From NCBI GenBank assembly GCA_037189645.1, contig JBBCIY010000001.1:195309-259308 (forward strand): 64,000 nt of DNA, given 5' to 3'. Each line of letters starts with the position of its first letter. The stretch's first letter is position 1. The position numbers were made by a program, and so were the translations under genes. Positions 17,811 to 27,664 of this stretch are shown here, in pieces. This DNA comes from Taishania sp037189645. Lineage in GTDB: Bacteria > Bacteroidota > Bacteroidia > Flavobacteriales_D > Crocinitomicaceae. Below the pieces are notes generated by a model. That model did no database searches and had not been told where the DNA came from. It saw only the letters and a program-made list of their open reading frames with translations.

Positions 17811-18226
17811 TGTTTTTTAGCTACCATTTACGGATTCAAACTTACACAAAAATATGATTGGGTTGGAAACAAAAATAAAGAATAAACGTGTTGAAAACCG
17901 TAACATTCAAATTTAAAAATGTTAGGTATTTATACCTGATTTTGTGTGAAAAGTGTGAATAAAGTGAGTAAAAATTATTTTTTTAAACCGAATTGGCCTA
18001 ATTTGCATAAAATATAACAATTAAGCACTACTTTATCATGTCAACTAAAACTACTATATCCACACCTGAATCAGCATACACAAATGTACATCCTCCGTAA
18101 TTGCCGGTATCTGGATTTCATATTATAAATTATACTACGAAACAACAGGATCAGCTACTTTAAATTATTAACTACTTCTTCACACAAACCGATTGCATCC
18201 GATCAGTTTGCTTAACACTTAAAATT
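17811..18226. other. 416-bp gene-free leader before the surface operon
   Basis: AT-rich, no convincing gene. It contains the palindrome at 17924-17937, a -7-like CTAATTTGC around 17998-18006 that is one base short of TAnnTTTG, and a 20-codon open frame (18038-18100) that I cannot support as a gene. If the -7-like site is used, the adhesin mRNA has an unusually long leader of about 215 nt. Confidence 0.5.
17924..17937. promoter_or_regulatory. Palindrome upstream of the surface operon
   Basis: AGGTATTTATACCT, a perfect 6-bp inverted repeat with a TT centre. Located about 60 bp before the -7-like site, where an activator could bind. Confidence 0.35.
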
Positions 18227-21200
18227 ATGGAAAATTCTAACAATAACTTTTTCAGATCTCAGGGAAATCTGGAAAAGAGGAAAAGAACACCAAAACTTTT
18301 ACTACTTTCTCTGGCGGTCATATCACTTAACTTTTCAGGAAACACCCAGACCCAATACGCTACCTCGATTATTTCTGAGTCAAATGTCACCAGCTCTGCT
18401 CACAGCATCGATGCGAACCCGGCAACTTATTCAGAACTGGAAGCGGGAACAGGGATCATTATCGGGATAGGATCTTATTCATCCCATATAGAGATGCAGT
18501 TTCCGACAGTCGTGCCGGCCAACCAGACTTCCTACGTCCGTATCGAAACCGAAGATAACATCTTATCCAGTCTGCTGGGCGGGACATTGGGGAATTTACT
18601 GTCCGGCATCGTCGGCGTGGCTCTGATCGGAAACCAGGAATTCGGAGTAGAAGCCAAGAACGGAGCCACGGTGGTGCTCTCCGGGAACTCTACCAACCCT
18701 GCCAGCTTTGCCGGTGAACGGTTAAAGGTCGTCATCGACCAGAATAACCACACTTACCTGGCGATCACACCCAACCAACCTTATCAGAGCATCCGCATCA
18801 GCAATTTTGTGGGCAGTCTGATCGGATTGGGGATGAAGAAACATATGAAAGTCTGGGATCCTTACTACGTGGTGCAAAGTCCGAATTGCGCGACCCCTTC
18901 ATTTACTTCCTATGATGCAACAGGGATCACGTTGGAACTGCTGAACCTTGGAGGAGGAGTACATAATCTTGAACGGGCAATTGACGGAAACCTGTCTTCC
19001 CATTCAACATTATCGCTGGGTGTGGTAAGCGTTACTTCCAATATTACCCAACGTGCCTATTTCGAAGGCTTATCTCAGCCTACGGACGTTTTTGCCATCC
19101 GTTTGGGGATCGATCCCGCCTTGCTTGCAATAACACTCGGCCAGGGCATACGTATACGAACGCAGAACGGAGCTCAGATGGTTACAAATGATGTCTTGCA
19201 GAACCTGCTCACTCCTGCCAATATCGCTGCATTGCAGAGCGGAAATCCTGTCACGATCATGGTTACTCCCAATGCTCCGGTGGACAGAGTAGTTGTGGAA
19301 TTAAATGGTTTGCTGGGAGTCACGGTAAGCCAGTCCATGGAAATTTTTGAAGTCTACCGGATCTCCCAGGCTCCTGCGTTAAATGCCAGTAGCTCTGATA
19401 CGACGATCTGTGAAGGAACAGCTGCGAACCTGATTGCAGATGCCATAAACCCTACAGATGAGATCAGGTGGTACACCTCCCTCACCGCAACAACTCCGGT
19501 ATCGACAGTACCGTCGGGTGGGACGTTTACTACAGGCTTACTTTATACCGATACCACTTTTTATGCGGCAGCAGCCGTTCCGGGATGTCCGAATGAATCA
19601 CCAAGGATCCCGGTAGATGTTGAAGTGATTCCAGGACCGGACCCTTCATTCATACTGACATCTGTATTACCGCAATATTGCGCAATAGATAGCGTATTGC
19701 TTACCGCCAGCAGTACCAACGGGGAATTTTTCCAATGGTACCTGGATTCGATTTCCGTAACCCCGGTCACTTCCGGCCAGCAGACAGGCAATCACACATT
19801 CATTGTCAACAACGATTCCATCACGATCTACGGGCTGACCGTTGCCGATTCACCTTTTTCGGTCTATGTCTCCGTTCAGGATTCCGCAACAGGCTGCTGG
19901 AGTATTCCGGGAGATTATGCGGAAATAACGATCACCATCATCGATGAGCCTGCTCCTACCACCACTTCGGCAGAACAATCCTTTTGTGCGGGAGATGCGC
20001 CTACTATTCTGGATCTGCAAGTCAACGGAACGGTGAACTGGTACGATGCTCCGGTAGGAGGAACATTGATTGATCCTAATACATTGCTGCAGGATTCTGT
20101 CACTTATTATGCAGGCGCCATCGGTTCGCTGTGTGAATCTTCCGAAAGACTGGAAGTTCTTGTTGTGATCAATGATGAACCGGCACCAACGACAACAGAC
20201 CTACACCAGTATTTCTGTAATGAAGACAACCCTACGGTAGCGGATATCGCAGTGAATGGTACATCTGTGAACTGGTATGATGAAAATGGAAATTTATTAT
20301 CTCCGTCAGATAACCTGGTGCATGGAAACCATTATTACGCAACAACACAGGGCGGAGTATGTGAAAGTTCGGATACGTTGGTAGTCGAAATATCTGTTTC
20401 CGATCTGCCGGCTCCGACAACGGCACAAACCACCCAGTCATTCTGTGAATCCAGCAATCCTGCGGTTTCAGATATCCAGACGACCGAATCATCAGTTGTA
20501 TGGTATGATGCAGCTGGTAACAGCCTGGATCCTGCTACACCATTGACCGACAGCACAACTTACTATGCGGCATTAACGAGTGCCAATTGTGAAAGTGTTG
20601 ACAGGCTGGAGGTATTCGTAGTATTCGAGGATCCTTACAATATAACACTGGACGGAGCGATTGATGACGTCTGCCTGTATGATACGGTACAATATTCGGT
20701 CAGCCCGGGAATGACAGGCTACCAGTGGACGGTATCGGGAGGGACGATCGTTTCAGGTGGAACTTCAACTGACAATACGGTTGTGGTTGTCTGGGAAGAC
20801 ACTACAGGTACTTCAATCGAAATTTCCTATACGAATACCGGAAGCTGCTTGATCCAGACGGAAAACCCGATCATTGTGAACACTGTCAGCTGCTCCGAAC
20901 TGACGATCAATAAAACGGTCAGCAACCTTAATCCGATGATAGGCGAGCAAATTACGTTTACCATAACAGTTGGAAATACAGGGCAGGCAGGAGTGCCGGA
21001 TATCATTGTCAATGAAGTGATCCAGGATGGCTTTACCTATGTATCGCATCAAGCCAGTACAGGAAGCTATAGCTTAAGTGATGGCGAATGGACCATTCCT
21101 TACCTGGCAGGTGGACAGACTGCGGTTCTGACGATCACCGTTACGGTAAATCCTACCGGGAATTATACCAATGTAGCAACAATTGCTTCTGCCGGAGGTG

Positions 21201-21538
21201 GAGTAGTGATCGATCCGGGTGATAATTCTTCGGGGGTTGTTGTTGAGCCTGGATGCCTGAGTGTGTACAACCAGATATCTCCGAATGGTGATGGAGTAAA
21301 TGATTACCTCTACATCAATTGCATCGAACAGTATCCGGATAATTCAATCACCATTTACAACAGGTATGGCAACGTCGTTTATACGATGGATGGCTATCAG
21401 AATGACTGGAACGGAGTTGCGAATGTTGCCGGGGTATTTGGAAAAGGAGAACATCTTCCTGTTGGAACGTACTATTACCTGTTAAAGATCAATGAAAAAG
21501 ACATTGAGTCGACCGGGTGGATATACATTGTAAAATAA
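18227..21538 (+). CDS. Large T9SS type B secreted surface protein (adhesin-like)
   Basis: 1103 residues. The signal peptide is preceded by an unusually long charged n-region (about 22 residues). About 45-400 holds two related beta-rich segments; 400-570 Ig-like. Three tandem repeats of about 76 residues (574-802) share APTT...FC..., NWYD/VWYD, YYA and a second Cys. A DUF11-type repeat (about 892-990: TVSNLNPMIGEQITFTITV) follows, then the gliding-motility-associated C-terminal domain (about 1016-1103: ISPNGDGVNDYL ... GTYYYLLKIN), the type B signal for T9SS export. Likely a surface adhesin. First gene of an operon with PorP/SprF and an OmpA protein, the usual partners of type B cargo. Confidence 0.9.
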   Translation: MENSNNNFFRSQGNLEKRKRTPKLLLLSLAVISLNFSGNTQTQYATSIISESNVTSSAHSIDANPATYSELEAGTGIIIGIGSYSSHIEMQFPTVVPANQTSYVRIETEDNILSSLLGGTLGNLLSGIVGVALIGNQEFGVEAKNGATVVLSGNSTNPASFAGERLKVVIDQNNHTYLAITPNQPYQSIRISNFVGSLIGLGMKKHMKVWDPYYVVQSPNCATPSFTSYDATGITLELLNLGGGVHNLERAIDGNLSSHSTLSLGVVSVTSNITQRAYFEGLSQPTDVFAIRLGIDPALLAITLGQGIRIRTQNGAQMVTNDVLQNLLTPANIAALQSGNPVTIMVTPNAPVDRVVVELNGLLGVTVSQSMEIFEVYRISQAPALNASSSDTTICEGTAANLIADAINPTDEIRWYTSLTATTPVSTVPSGGTFTTGLLYTDTTFYAAAAVPGCPNESPRIPVDVEVIPGPDPSFILTSVLPQYCAIDSVLLTASSTNGEFFQWYLDSISVTPVTSGQQTGNHTFIVNNDSITIYGLTVADSPFSVYVSVQDSATGCWSIPGDYAEITITIIDEPAPTTTSAEQSFCAGDAPTILDLQVNGTVNWYDAPVGGTLIDPNTLLQDSVTYYAGAIGSLCESSERLEVLVVINDEPAPTTTDLHQYFCNEDNPTVADIAVNGTSVNWYDENGNLLSPSDNLVHGNHYYATTQGGVCESSDTLVVEISVSDLPAPTTAQTTQSFCESSNPAVSDIQTTESSVVWYDAAGNSLDPATPLTDSTTYYAALTSANCESVDRLEVFVVFEDPYNITLDGAIDDVCLYDTVQYSVSPGMTGYQWTVSGGTIVSGGTSTDNTVVVVWEDTTGTSIEISYTNTGSCLIQTENPIIVNTVSCSELTINKTVSNLNPMIGEQITFTITVGNTGQAGVPDIIVNEVIQDGFTYVSHQASTGSYSLSDGEWTIPYLAGGQTAVLTITVTVNPTGNYTNVATIASAGGGVVIDPGDNSSGVVVEPGCLSVYNQISPNGDGVNDYLYINCIEQYPDNSITIYNRYGNVVYTMDGYQNDWNGVANVAGVFGKGEHLPVGTYYYLLKINEKDIESTGWIYIVK
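19946..20630 (+). repeat. Three tandem Ig-like repeats inside the adhesin gene
   Basis: Units begin at about 19946, 20177 and 20405, spaced 231 and 228 bp. Each encodes (E/L)PAPTT, a Phe-Cys, a WYD motif and a YYA...CES end. The protein sequence is well conserved while the DNA has drifted, so this is an old duplication. Confidence 0.85.
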
Positions 21539-21562
21539 CTACTAACTAAACACGACTTTGTT

Positions 21563-22489
21563 ATGAAAAACCAGGCATTTAAAAAGGCAGTTTTGGTTGC
21601 ATGCTCTACCATGTTCGTTTTCATGGTAAACGCGCAGCAGCAAGTACATTTTACTCAGTATATGTACAACACGATGATGGTCAATCCGGGTTATACCGGT
21701 ACAGGCGGAAAGCTGGAAGCACTGTTCATACACCGCTCACAGTGGGTAGGTATGGACGGAGCTCCTCACACTCAGAATTTTGGAGTAAGCGGTGCGATCG
21801 GGAAAGTTGTCGGACTGGGGCTGAACTTCACCAATGACCGGATAGGACCTTCGAATCATACGGCTGTAACAGCATCCGTAGCAGCTAAAATACCGCTTTC
21901 CCAGAGAATCAATCTTTCACTGGGGATGAATGGAGGTATGGACGTTGTCAATGTCGACTGGTCCAAAGGGCAGGTTCAGACAGACAATGATGCAGCGATG
22001 ATGAACAATATCCGGAACCGTGTCCGACCGGTTGTCGGAGCAGGTGTCTACCTGTATGCGGATAACTGGTATTTCGGGTTGTCTTCACCAACATTCATTC
22101 AAAAGGACACGTATGGTGAGTGGGGAGAGGCTGAGATCAATCCGAGGGTTCACTGGTACGCGATCGCCGGGTATGTTTTCCACATAGGCGATCATGTGAA
22201 GCTAAAGCCTGCCGTTATGGCTAAAATGGTCAAAGGCGCACCTGTTACGGCAGATGTTTCACTGAATACCCTGATCAAGGACCAGTTTACGGTCGGGCTG
22301 GGATACCGTTATCATGATGCGCTGGCAATTTTGCTGGGATACACAATTAAAAACGCGTTTTTTATCGGTTATTCGTATGATATCAACCTCACAGAGTTGA
22401 GAGGGCATCATTCCGGTTCTCACGATATCATCCTGAAGTATAGTCTTTGGGAGAAACAGGTTGCCGCACGATCACCACGATTTTTTTAA
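21563..22489 (+). CDS. PorP/SprF family T9SS outer-membrane protein
   Basis: 308 residues. Signal peptide ending VNAQ, then the diagnostic QVHFTQYMYNTMMVNPGYTG. The rest is beta-barrel strands, with GLGLNFTNDRIGP and a C-terminal YDINLTEL...HDIILKYSL. PorP/SprF proteins pair with specific type B cargo (as SprF does with SprB in gliding) and help export or hold it at the surface. It starts 24 nt after the adhesin stop and precedes the OmpA gene by 21 nt, so its cargo is very likely the adhesin upstream. Confidence 0.93.
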   Translation: MKNQAFKKAVLVACSTMFVFMVNAQQQVHFTQYMYNTMMVNPGYTGTGGKLEALFIHRSQWVGMDGAPHTQNFGVSGAIGKVVGLGLNFTNDRIGPSNHTAVTASVAAKIPLSQRINLSLGMNGGMDVVNVDWSKGQVQTDNDAAMMNNIRNRVRPVVGAGVYLYADNWYFGLSSPTFIQKDTYGEWGEAEINPRVHWYAIAGYVFHIGDHVKLKPAVMAKMVKGAPVTADVSLNTLIKDQFTVGLGYRYHDALAILLGYTIKNAFFIGYSYDINLTELRGHHSGSHDIILKYSLWEKQVAARSPRFF

Positions 22490-22510
22490 CGAATATAAAA
22501 TAAAGGAACT

Positions 22511-24412
22511 ATGAGAACATTATTCATTCTATTGTGTATTCCGTTCATTGGCTTGTCACAGGGAATAAGAGAAGCTGACAGGCATTATGCGATGCTTGAT
22601 TATTCCAAAGCCATACACGGATATGAAAAATACATGGCGAAGTCAAAGAGCAATGATGTGAACATCGATGTCATTACGAACCTTGCCAACAGCCATTACT
22701 TTATCCGGGAATATGAAAAGGCGAGAGGGTATTATTTTCAACTGTATTCCATACAAGGGAATAATATGGATGAGCAGCTGTTTATCCGTTTGATCAGCAC
22801 GTTAAGGAATGCAGGTGATTACGAGAGGGCTGATGAGCTGTTTCATTCTTACTATGCAGCTAATGCGCAGCGGATCAAAGCCTACAACTACCAGAAAAGA
22901 AAGCTGGATTCTCTTGAAACGGAATACAATACCATTGTAAATATGGCGATCAATTCCAGTGAGTCAGACTTTGGGGTAACGGTTTATGATAAAGAGATCA
23001 TTTTTTCTTCTGCAAGGGCGGAAGAAGGAAAATCCACCTCAGAAGCTTCTTTTCTGAACCTGTACAAAGCGATCCGGAATCCCAACAGTGGGCAGCTGAG
23101 CAATCCGCAGAAGTTCCTGACAAATCTGAATTCTGCTTTCAATGATGCGACACTGACATTCAGCAAAGATAAAAGCATCGTTTTCTTCTCCAGGAATTTC
23201 CTTACGAAGAAAGAAAAGCTGGACGCGTCTCATGGAGAGATTTCGAATGTTATGATTATGAAAGGGCGCATCCAGGGGAATGAGCTGGTGGACATTACTC
23301 CATTGAACTTCAATAGCAAGAAATACAACTGCTCGCATCCGTTTGTAAGTCCTGACGGAAAACTCTTGTTCTTTGTTTCGGACATGCCGGGCGGATATGG
23401 AAAAAGTGATATTTACGTAGCGGATCTGTATAATGACGGCAGCACCGGGGAACCTGTTAATCTTGGGCCGATGATCAATACGCCGGGAACGGAGATGTTT
23501 CCCAGCATGTCAGGCGATACCCTGTTTTTCTCATCCAATTTTCACTATGGTTTAGGCGGGCTGGATATTTTTTACGCTAAAATGGGAGGTAAAACGAATT
23601 TTTCCATCCCGGAAAACCTGGGAGCACCGGTCAACAGCAATGCCGATGATTTTTCCTTTGTAAGACTGGACAACAGAACCGGCTATTTCAGTTCTGACAG
23701 GAAAGGAGGAAAAGGGAGCGATGATCTGTACTGGTTCGATATGGTGGAATTGGCCAGGTTCATTGAGTACAGCGGACTGGTACTGACGAAAGGGGATGAC
23801 ACACCTATTCCGCATACGAAAATCCAGGTATTTGACGCATTCAATGAGCTGGTTACAGAATTCCAGTCAGATGACCAGGGAAAATACGATGTGGCATTGC
23901 CATGTAATTCGCAGTTAAAGCTTGTTTACAGCAAACCGGACTACAGTACGGAATCCGTGCATGTCGCAACGCCGGAAAAGGCGGGAGATTCCCCGGGTAA
24001 TGATGTGCGGCTGACCAGCTTTTCTTCTTTGGTCGAGAAAGATGGGGAAATGGAGAAAATCAAAGTTGACCCGATCTATTTTGAATACAGTAAATGGGAT
24101 GTTACACCTCAGGCAGAGGTTGAATTAAGTAAGATCCTGTTTGCGATGCAGACGTTTCCGAATCTAAAGATCAAGATCGAATCTCACACCGATTCAAGAG
24201 GTTCGGACAGCTATAACCTGAAGCTTTCCGACAACAGGGCCAAATCCACAATGGCTTACCTGATTTCAAAAGGAATCGATCCGTCACGCATTGAAAGTGC
24301 GACAGGATATGGTGAAACACGTTTAAAGAATAAATGTAAAAACGGAGTAAAATGCAGCGAGGACGAACATTTTATAAACAGGAGATCCGATTTTATCGTG
24401 ATCAGCAAATGA
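22511..24412 (+). CDS. PD40 beta-propeller plus OmpA-like peptidoglycan-binding protein
   Basis: 633 residues with a signal peptide (to about LSQG). TPR-like helices (about 20-140), then WD40-like PD40 blades (about 150-410: FVSPDGKLLFFVSD, PSMSGDTLFFSS, GYFSSDRKGGKGSDDLYWF). A carboxypeptidase-regulatory-like domain follows (about 420-500), then a C-terminal OmpA domain (about 515-633: ESHTDSRGSDSYNLKLSDNRA ...). This is the architecture of PorE-type proteins that tie T9SS outer-membrane parts to peptidoglycan. A CKNGVKCSEDEH insert near the end is shared by Bacteroidota members. Last gene of the adhesin operon. Confidence 0.88.
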   Translation: MRTLFILLCIPFIGLSQGIREADRHYAMLDYSKAIHGYEKYMAKSKSNDVNIDVITNLANSHYFIREYEKARGYYFQLYSIQGNNMDEQLFIRLISTLRNAGDYERADELFHSYYAANAQRIKAYNYQKRKLDSLETEYNTIVNMAINSSESDFGVTVYDKEIIFSSARAEEGKSTSEASFLNLYKAIRNPNSGQLSNPQKFLTNLNSAFNDATLTFSKDKSIVFFSRNFLTKKEKLDASHGEISNVMIMKGRIQGNELVDITPLNFNSKKYNCSHPFVSPDGKLLFFVSDMPGGYGKSDIYVADLYNDGSTGEPVNLGPMINTPGTEMFPSMSGDTLFFSSNFHYGLGGLDIFYAKMGGKTNFSIPENLGAPVNSNADDFSFVRLDNRTGYFSSDRKGGKGSDDLYWFDMVELARFIEYSGLVLTKGDDTPIPHTKIQVFDAFNELVTEFQSDDQGKYDVALPCNSQLKLVYSKPDYSTESVHVATPEKAGDSPGNDVRLTSFSSLVEKDGEMEKIKVDPIYFEYSKWDVTPQAEVELSKILFAMQTFPNLKIKIESHTDSRGSDSYNLKLSDNRAKSTMAYLISKGIDPSRIESATGYGETRLKNKCKNGVKCSEDEHFINRRSDFIVISK

Positions 24413-24448
24413 TAAATATTTAAAAGGTGAATAGTGGTTAGGTAGTGG

Positions 24449-24493
24449 AAAGGTATGGAGTTGTGCTTTGTCATGTATTCCATACCTTTTTCT
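24449..24493. terminator. Terminator between the surface operon and the DUF1697 gene
   Basis: AAAGGTATGGA (24449-24459) pairs with TCCATACCTTT (24479-24489), followed by T-rich sequence. Strong for plus-strand transcripts; it also sits at the 3' end of the convergent minus-strand gene. Confidence 0.75.
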
Positions 24494-24496
24494 GTT

Positions 24497-25057
24497 TTAT
24501 TTTTCTGAATGATCTGCTGTTTTTTCGGCAATACGGAGCAACTCATTCACGGTTCTCCAGTTTCGGGTAGTCGCTGTTACACTCAGTTTCGATTCGATAA
24601 AAGTATTGGTCAGCCTGGTTTTTCCATACCCGTTTGGGCAATACAGGTAAACGGCTTCATCTGAAAAGGCAATTGCTTCCCCTTCGGATTTTTTGGCTTC
24701 GATCACTGAAACAGCATCCTGCTCCGGTTTTTCCGAAAGAAAGGTAACGTGAAAAAAACCGGGATCTTTTTCCTGTTTCAGGAACGGGTTATTTTCAATA
24801 ATGCGTTTTAATGTGCTTGTGGAGAGTACGATCACCGGGACTTCGAACCCGAAATCCGTTTTGATCAACCGGGTAATTTCCTGCTCTAATTCTCCGGTGT
24901 GGACGGAATCGCTCTGAAAAACGATGTTACCGCTTTGGACGTATGACTGGACAGAGGAAAAACCCGCATTTTCATAGGTTGTTCTCAATGCTTCCATTTT
25001 GATGAGATGTTTGCCGCTGACATTGATTCCGCGGAGGATAGAAATGTATGTGCTCAT
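24497..25057 (-). CDS. DUF1697 family protein
   Basis: 186 residues. The N-terminus STYISILRGINVSGKH... and then SYVQSGNIVFQS and FGFEVPVIVLS match the DUF1697 family, found widely in bacteria, with a small ferredoxin-like fold. The C-terminal part includes YLYCPNGYGKTRLTN and TTRNWRTVNEL. No biochemical role is established. It follows the flavodoxin-fold gene after 89 nt on the same strand. Confidence 0.85.
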   Translation of the reverse strand: MSTYISILRGINVSGKHLIKMEALRTTYENAGFSSVQSYVQSGNIVFQSDSVHTGELEQEITRLIKTDFGFEVPVIVLSTSTLKRIIENNPFLKQEKDPGFFHVTFLSEKPEQDAVSVIEAKKSEGEAIAFSDEAVYLYCPNGYGKTRLTNTFIESKLSVTATTRNWRTVNELLRIAEKTADHSEK

Positions 25058-25146
25058 GATTTTCCTTTTCTCAGCCAGCCCGGAAATGTTTATTTCCCAT
25101 TTTCACTCTGGCTGCTGTTCATTTTTGATGCAAAGTCGGGTAGGTA

Positions 25147-25728
25147 TCAGTTTCCTGATCTTCCCAGTCGTTCAATCTTTACGAGCCATTTTTCCCGGTA
25201 GGTATCTTTTGAGAGCCTGACGGGACCGATCGCTGTGACTTTTACGGGTTTTATTCCGCAGAAATTCAGCGTTGTTTTTTTCATGGCATTGTGGCTGGGC
25301 TGGCGGTAGATCAGCCGGTAATACCACTGCGGCTGGTCCATTGTAGAAATGATCCGCGCGGATTTATTGGTCAGGTATTTATCCCACCACACCGAGTTTT
25401 CCCGTTTTTTGAAAGCAAACCCGGGTAAAAACACCCGGTCAATGAACCCTTTCAGGATAGCGGGAACGGAACCCCACCACACAGGATAAATGAAAACCAG
25501 GTGGTCTGCCCACGTGATCTTTTCCTGCGCGTCGAGCAAATCCGGTTCCAGCTCAGTCCGTTTCCGGTATCCGAACTGCAGATTGGGGTTGAAGTTCAAA
25601 TCCCGGATAATGATTTCCCGGACCTGGTGCCCTGCCGAAAGAGCTCCTTTTTTATAGGAATCGTAAATGGCAAAGTTAAAGCTGTCACTATCAGGATGCC
25701 CGTTGATGATCAAAATGTTCTTTGCCAT
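25147..25728 (-). CDS. NAD(P)H-dependent oxidoreductase, flavodoxin-like fold
   Basis: 193 residues. Opens with the Rossmann-like NILIINGHPDSDSFN, then the FMN-binding loop PVWWGSVPAILKGFIDRVF, and a C-terminal FCGIKPVKV. This is the MdaB/KefF/YwrO type of quinone or azo reductase, using FMN and NAD(P)H, likely cytoplasmic. Starts 20 nt after the argS stop, so it is probably the third gene of the arginase-argS transcript. The physiological substrate cannot be deduced. Confidence 0.87.
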   Translation of the reverse strand: MAKNILIINGHPDSDSFNFAIYDSYKKGALSAGHQVREIIIRDLNFNPNLQFGYRKRTELEPDLLDAQEKITWADHLVFIYPVWWGSVPAILKGFIDRVFLPGFAFKKRENSVWWDKYLTNKSARIISTMDQPQWYYRLIYRQPSHNAMKKTTLNFCGIKPVKVTAIGPVRLSKDTYREKWLVKIERLGRSGN

Positions 25729-25748
25729 GTGTGATTGTGTTAATGTAT

Positions 25749-27647
25749 TTACATCCTGTTCGGAACGTCAATTCCCAGCAAACGCATTGCTGTTTTGATC
25801 ACTTTGGCAACATTTGCGCTCAGGATCAGGCGGAATGCTTTCAGGTTTTCATCCGGTTCGTTTAAGATGTTCACCGACTGGTAGAAGTGGTTGTACAATT
25901 TTACCAGCTCAAACGTATAATTCGCGACGATGGCCGGAGAATATTCTTTTCCTGCTTCCGCGATGACAGACGGGAACTCTGTCAGCTGCTTGATGATCTC
26001 CTTTTCAACTTCATTGATTTCAATGGAGTGGATTTCTTTTAAACCGGTTCCTGCTTTTGCCAGTAATGACTGGATTCTCGCGTGTGCGTATTGAATGAAC
26101 GGAGCTGTATTTCCATTCAATTCAATGGATTCTGCCGGGTTGAATTTCATGCGTTTTTTCGGATCTACTTTCAGCAGGAAGTATTTCAGTCCTCCCAGGC
26201 CGATCATTTTGCACAGGTTTTCCAGCTCATCGGAAGAAAGCCCTTCGATGTGCCCGCGTTCCCTGGTCATTTCAGCAGCACTTTCCACTACTTCTGCCAT
26301 CAGGTCATCGGCATCGACGACGGTGCCTTCCCGGGACTTCATCTTACCTTCCGGCAGGTCAACCATCCCGTAAGACAAATGGAAACAGTTTTTCGCCCAG
26401 GAATAACCCAGCTTTTCAAGGATCAGGAACAGAACCCTGAAATGATAATCCTGCTCATTCCCGACAGTGTAAACAATTCCGCTCAGGTCAGGGTAATCGT
26501 TGAAACGGTCAACAGCCGTACCCATGTCCTGTGTCATATAAACAGCAGTTCCGTCTGAACGGAGGACCAGTTTTTCATCCAGTCCGTCAGCGGTCAGGTC
26601 GATCCAGACAGAACCGTCTTCTTTTTTAAAGAATATTCCTTTGCTGAGTCCCTCCATTACGATGTCCTTACCCAGCAGGAATGTGTCGGATTCATAATAC
26701 AGCTTGTCAAAATCAACACCCATTTTTTTGTAGGTAACTGCAAAACCGTCGTACACCCAATTGTTCATTGTTGTCCACAACAGGTACACCTGCGGGTCGC
26801 GTGCTTCCCATTTTACAAGCATTTCTTTTGCTTCGCGCAGAAGTGTCGTTTGATTTTTCGCCAGATCTTTGATTTTATCATCAATTCCTTTTGCCGCTTT
26901 CTCATCTTTACCTGCTTTAGCTTCGGTCAAGCGGATGAATTCCTCCCGGATTCCGGAAGGGTAATCGTCAAAATTCCCGTTTTCCCACTCAGCGATGATT
27001 TCTTTGGCTTCTGTATTGAAATGTTTGTCAAATTCAACGTAGTATTTTCCAACAAGCTTATCTCCCTTCAATCCTGTATTCTGGGGCGTTTCCCGTTCTC
27101 CCTTGTCGTTTACCGGGGAAAATTTTTCCCATGCGAGCATGCTTTTGCAAATGTGGATCCCGCGGTCATTGATGATCTGTGTTTTCACCACTTTATGACC
27201 GTTGGCCTTTAATATTTCCGCAACGGAATAACCCAGGAAGTTGTTTCTCAGGTGGCCTAAGTGCAAAGGCTTATTGGTATTCGGGGAAGAATATTCCACC
27301 ATGACAGTAGGTTTTGAATCAGCCGCAGCCAGTCCAAACGCGTCATCGGCATGCATGCTTTTCAGCTCATTGATCCAGAAATCATCCGAGATAACCAGGT
27401 TGAGGAATCCTCCTACGACTTCGAATTCCCCGATCGCAGGAACTTCTTTGGTCAAAAAATCCCCGATTTTAGTTCCGGCTTCAGCAGGATTACAGCGCAG
27501 CAATTTTACGAATGGAAAAGTAACCAGGGTCAGGTCTCCTTTTACATCTTTCCTTGTTTTTTGAAACTGGATCAGGTGTCCGTCAACCGCTGTGCCGAAT
27601 AATGCTTCGGAATTTTCTAAGATCTTTGATTTGATAAGGTGTTCCAT
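25749..27647 (-). CDS. argS: Arginyl-tRNA synthetase
   Basis: 632 residues, class I synthetase. An N-terminal arginyl-specific domain (about 1-95) is followed by the catalytic core with the HIGH motif as HLGH (129-132, in SSPNTNKPLHLGHLRNN). The KMSK loop region reads GKMKSREGTVV, and a C-terminal DALR anticodon-binding domain ends LLGIDVPNRM. Charges tRNA-Arg. An insert of about 90 Lys/Glu-rich residues around 190-270 is typical of Bacteroidota ArgRS. Transcribed just behind the arginase gene (17 nt gap), linking use and charging of arginine. Confidence 0.96.
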   Translation of the reverse strand: MEHLIKSKILENSEALFGTAVDGHLIQFQKTRKDVKGDLTLVTFPFVKLLRCNPAEAGTKIGDFLTKEVPAIGEFEVVGGFLNLVISDDFWINELKSMHADDAFGLAAADSKPTVMVEYSSPNTNKPLHLGHLRNNFLGYSVAEILKANGHKVVKTQIINDRGIHICKSMLAWEKFSPVNDKGERETPQNTGLKGDKLVGKYYVEFDKHFNTEAKEIIAEWENGNFDDYPSGIREEFIRLTEAKAGKDEKAAKGIDDKIKDLAKNQTTLLREAKEMLVKWEARDPQVYLLWTTMNNWVYDGFAVTYKKMGVDFDKLYYESDTFLLGKDIVMEGLSKGIFFKKEDGSVWIDLTADGLDEKLVLRSDGTAVYMTQDMGTAVDRFNDYPDLSGIVYTVGNEQDYHFRVLFLILEKLGYSWAKNCFHLSYGMVDLPEGKMKSREGTVVDADDLMAEVVESAAEMTRERGHIEGLSSDELENLCKMIGLGGLKYFLLKVDPKKRMKFNPAESIELNGNTAPFIQYAHARIQSLLAKAGTGLKEIHSIEINEVEKEIIKQLTEFPSVIAEAGKEYSPAIVANYTFELVKLYNHFYQSVNILNEPDENLKAFRLILSANVAKVIKTAMRLLGIDVPNRM

Positions 27648-27664
27648 CGGATTGTATGCTGTAT

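Noticed and set aside
18038..18100. 20-codon frame in the adhesin leader
   Set aside because: Too short, no ribosome-binding or family support, no second copy to compare.
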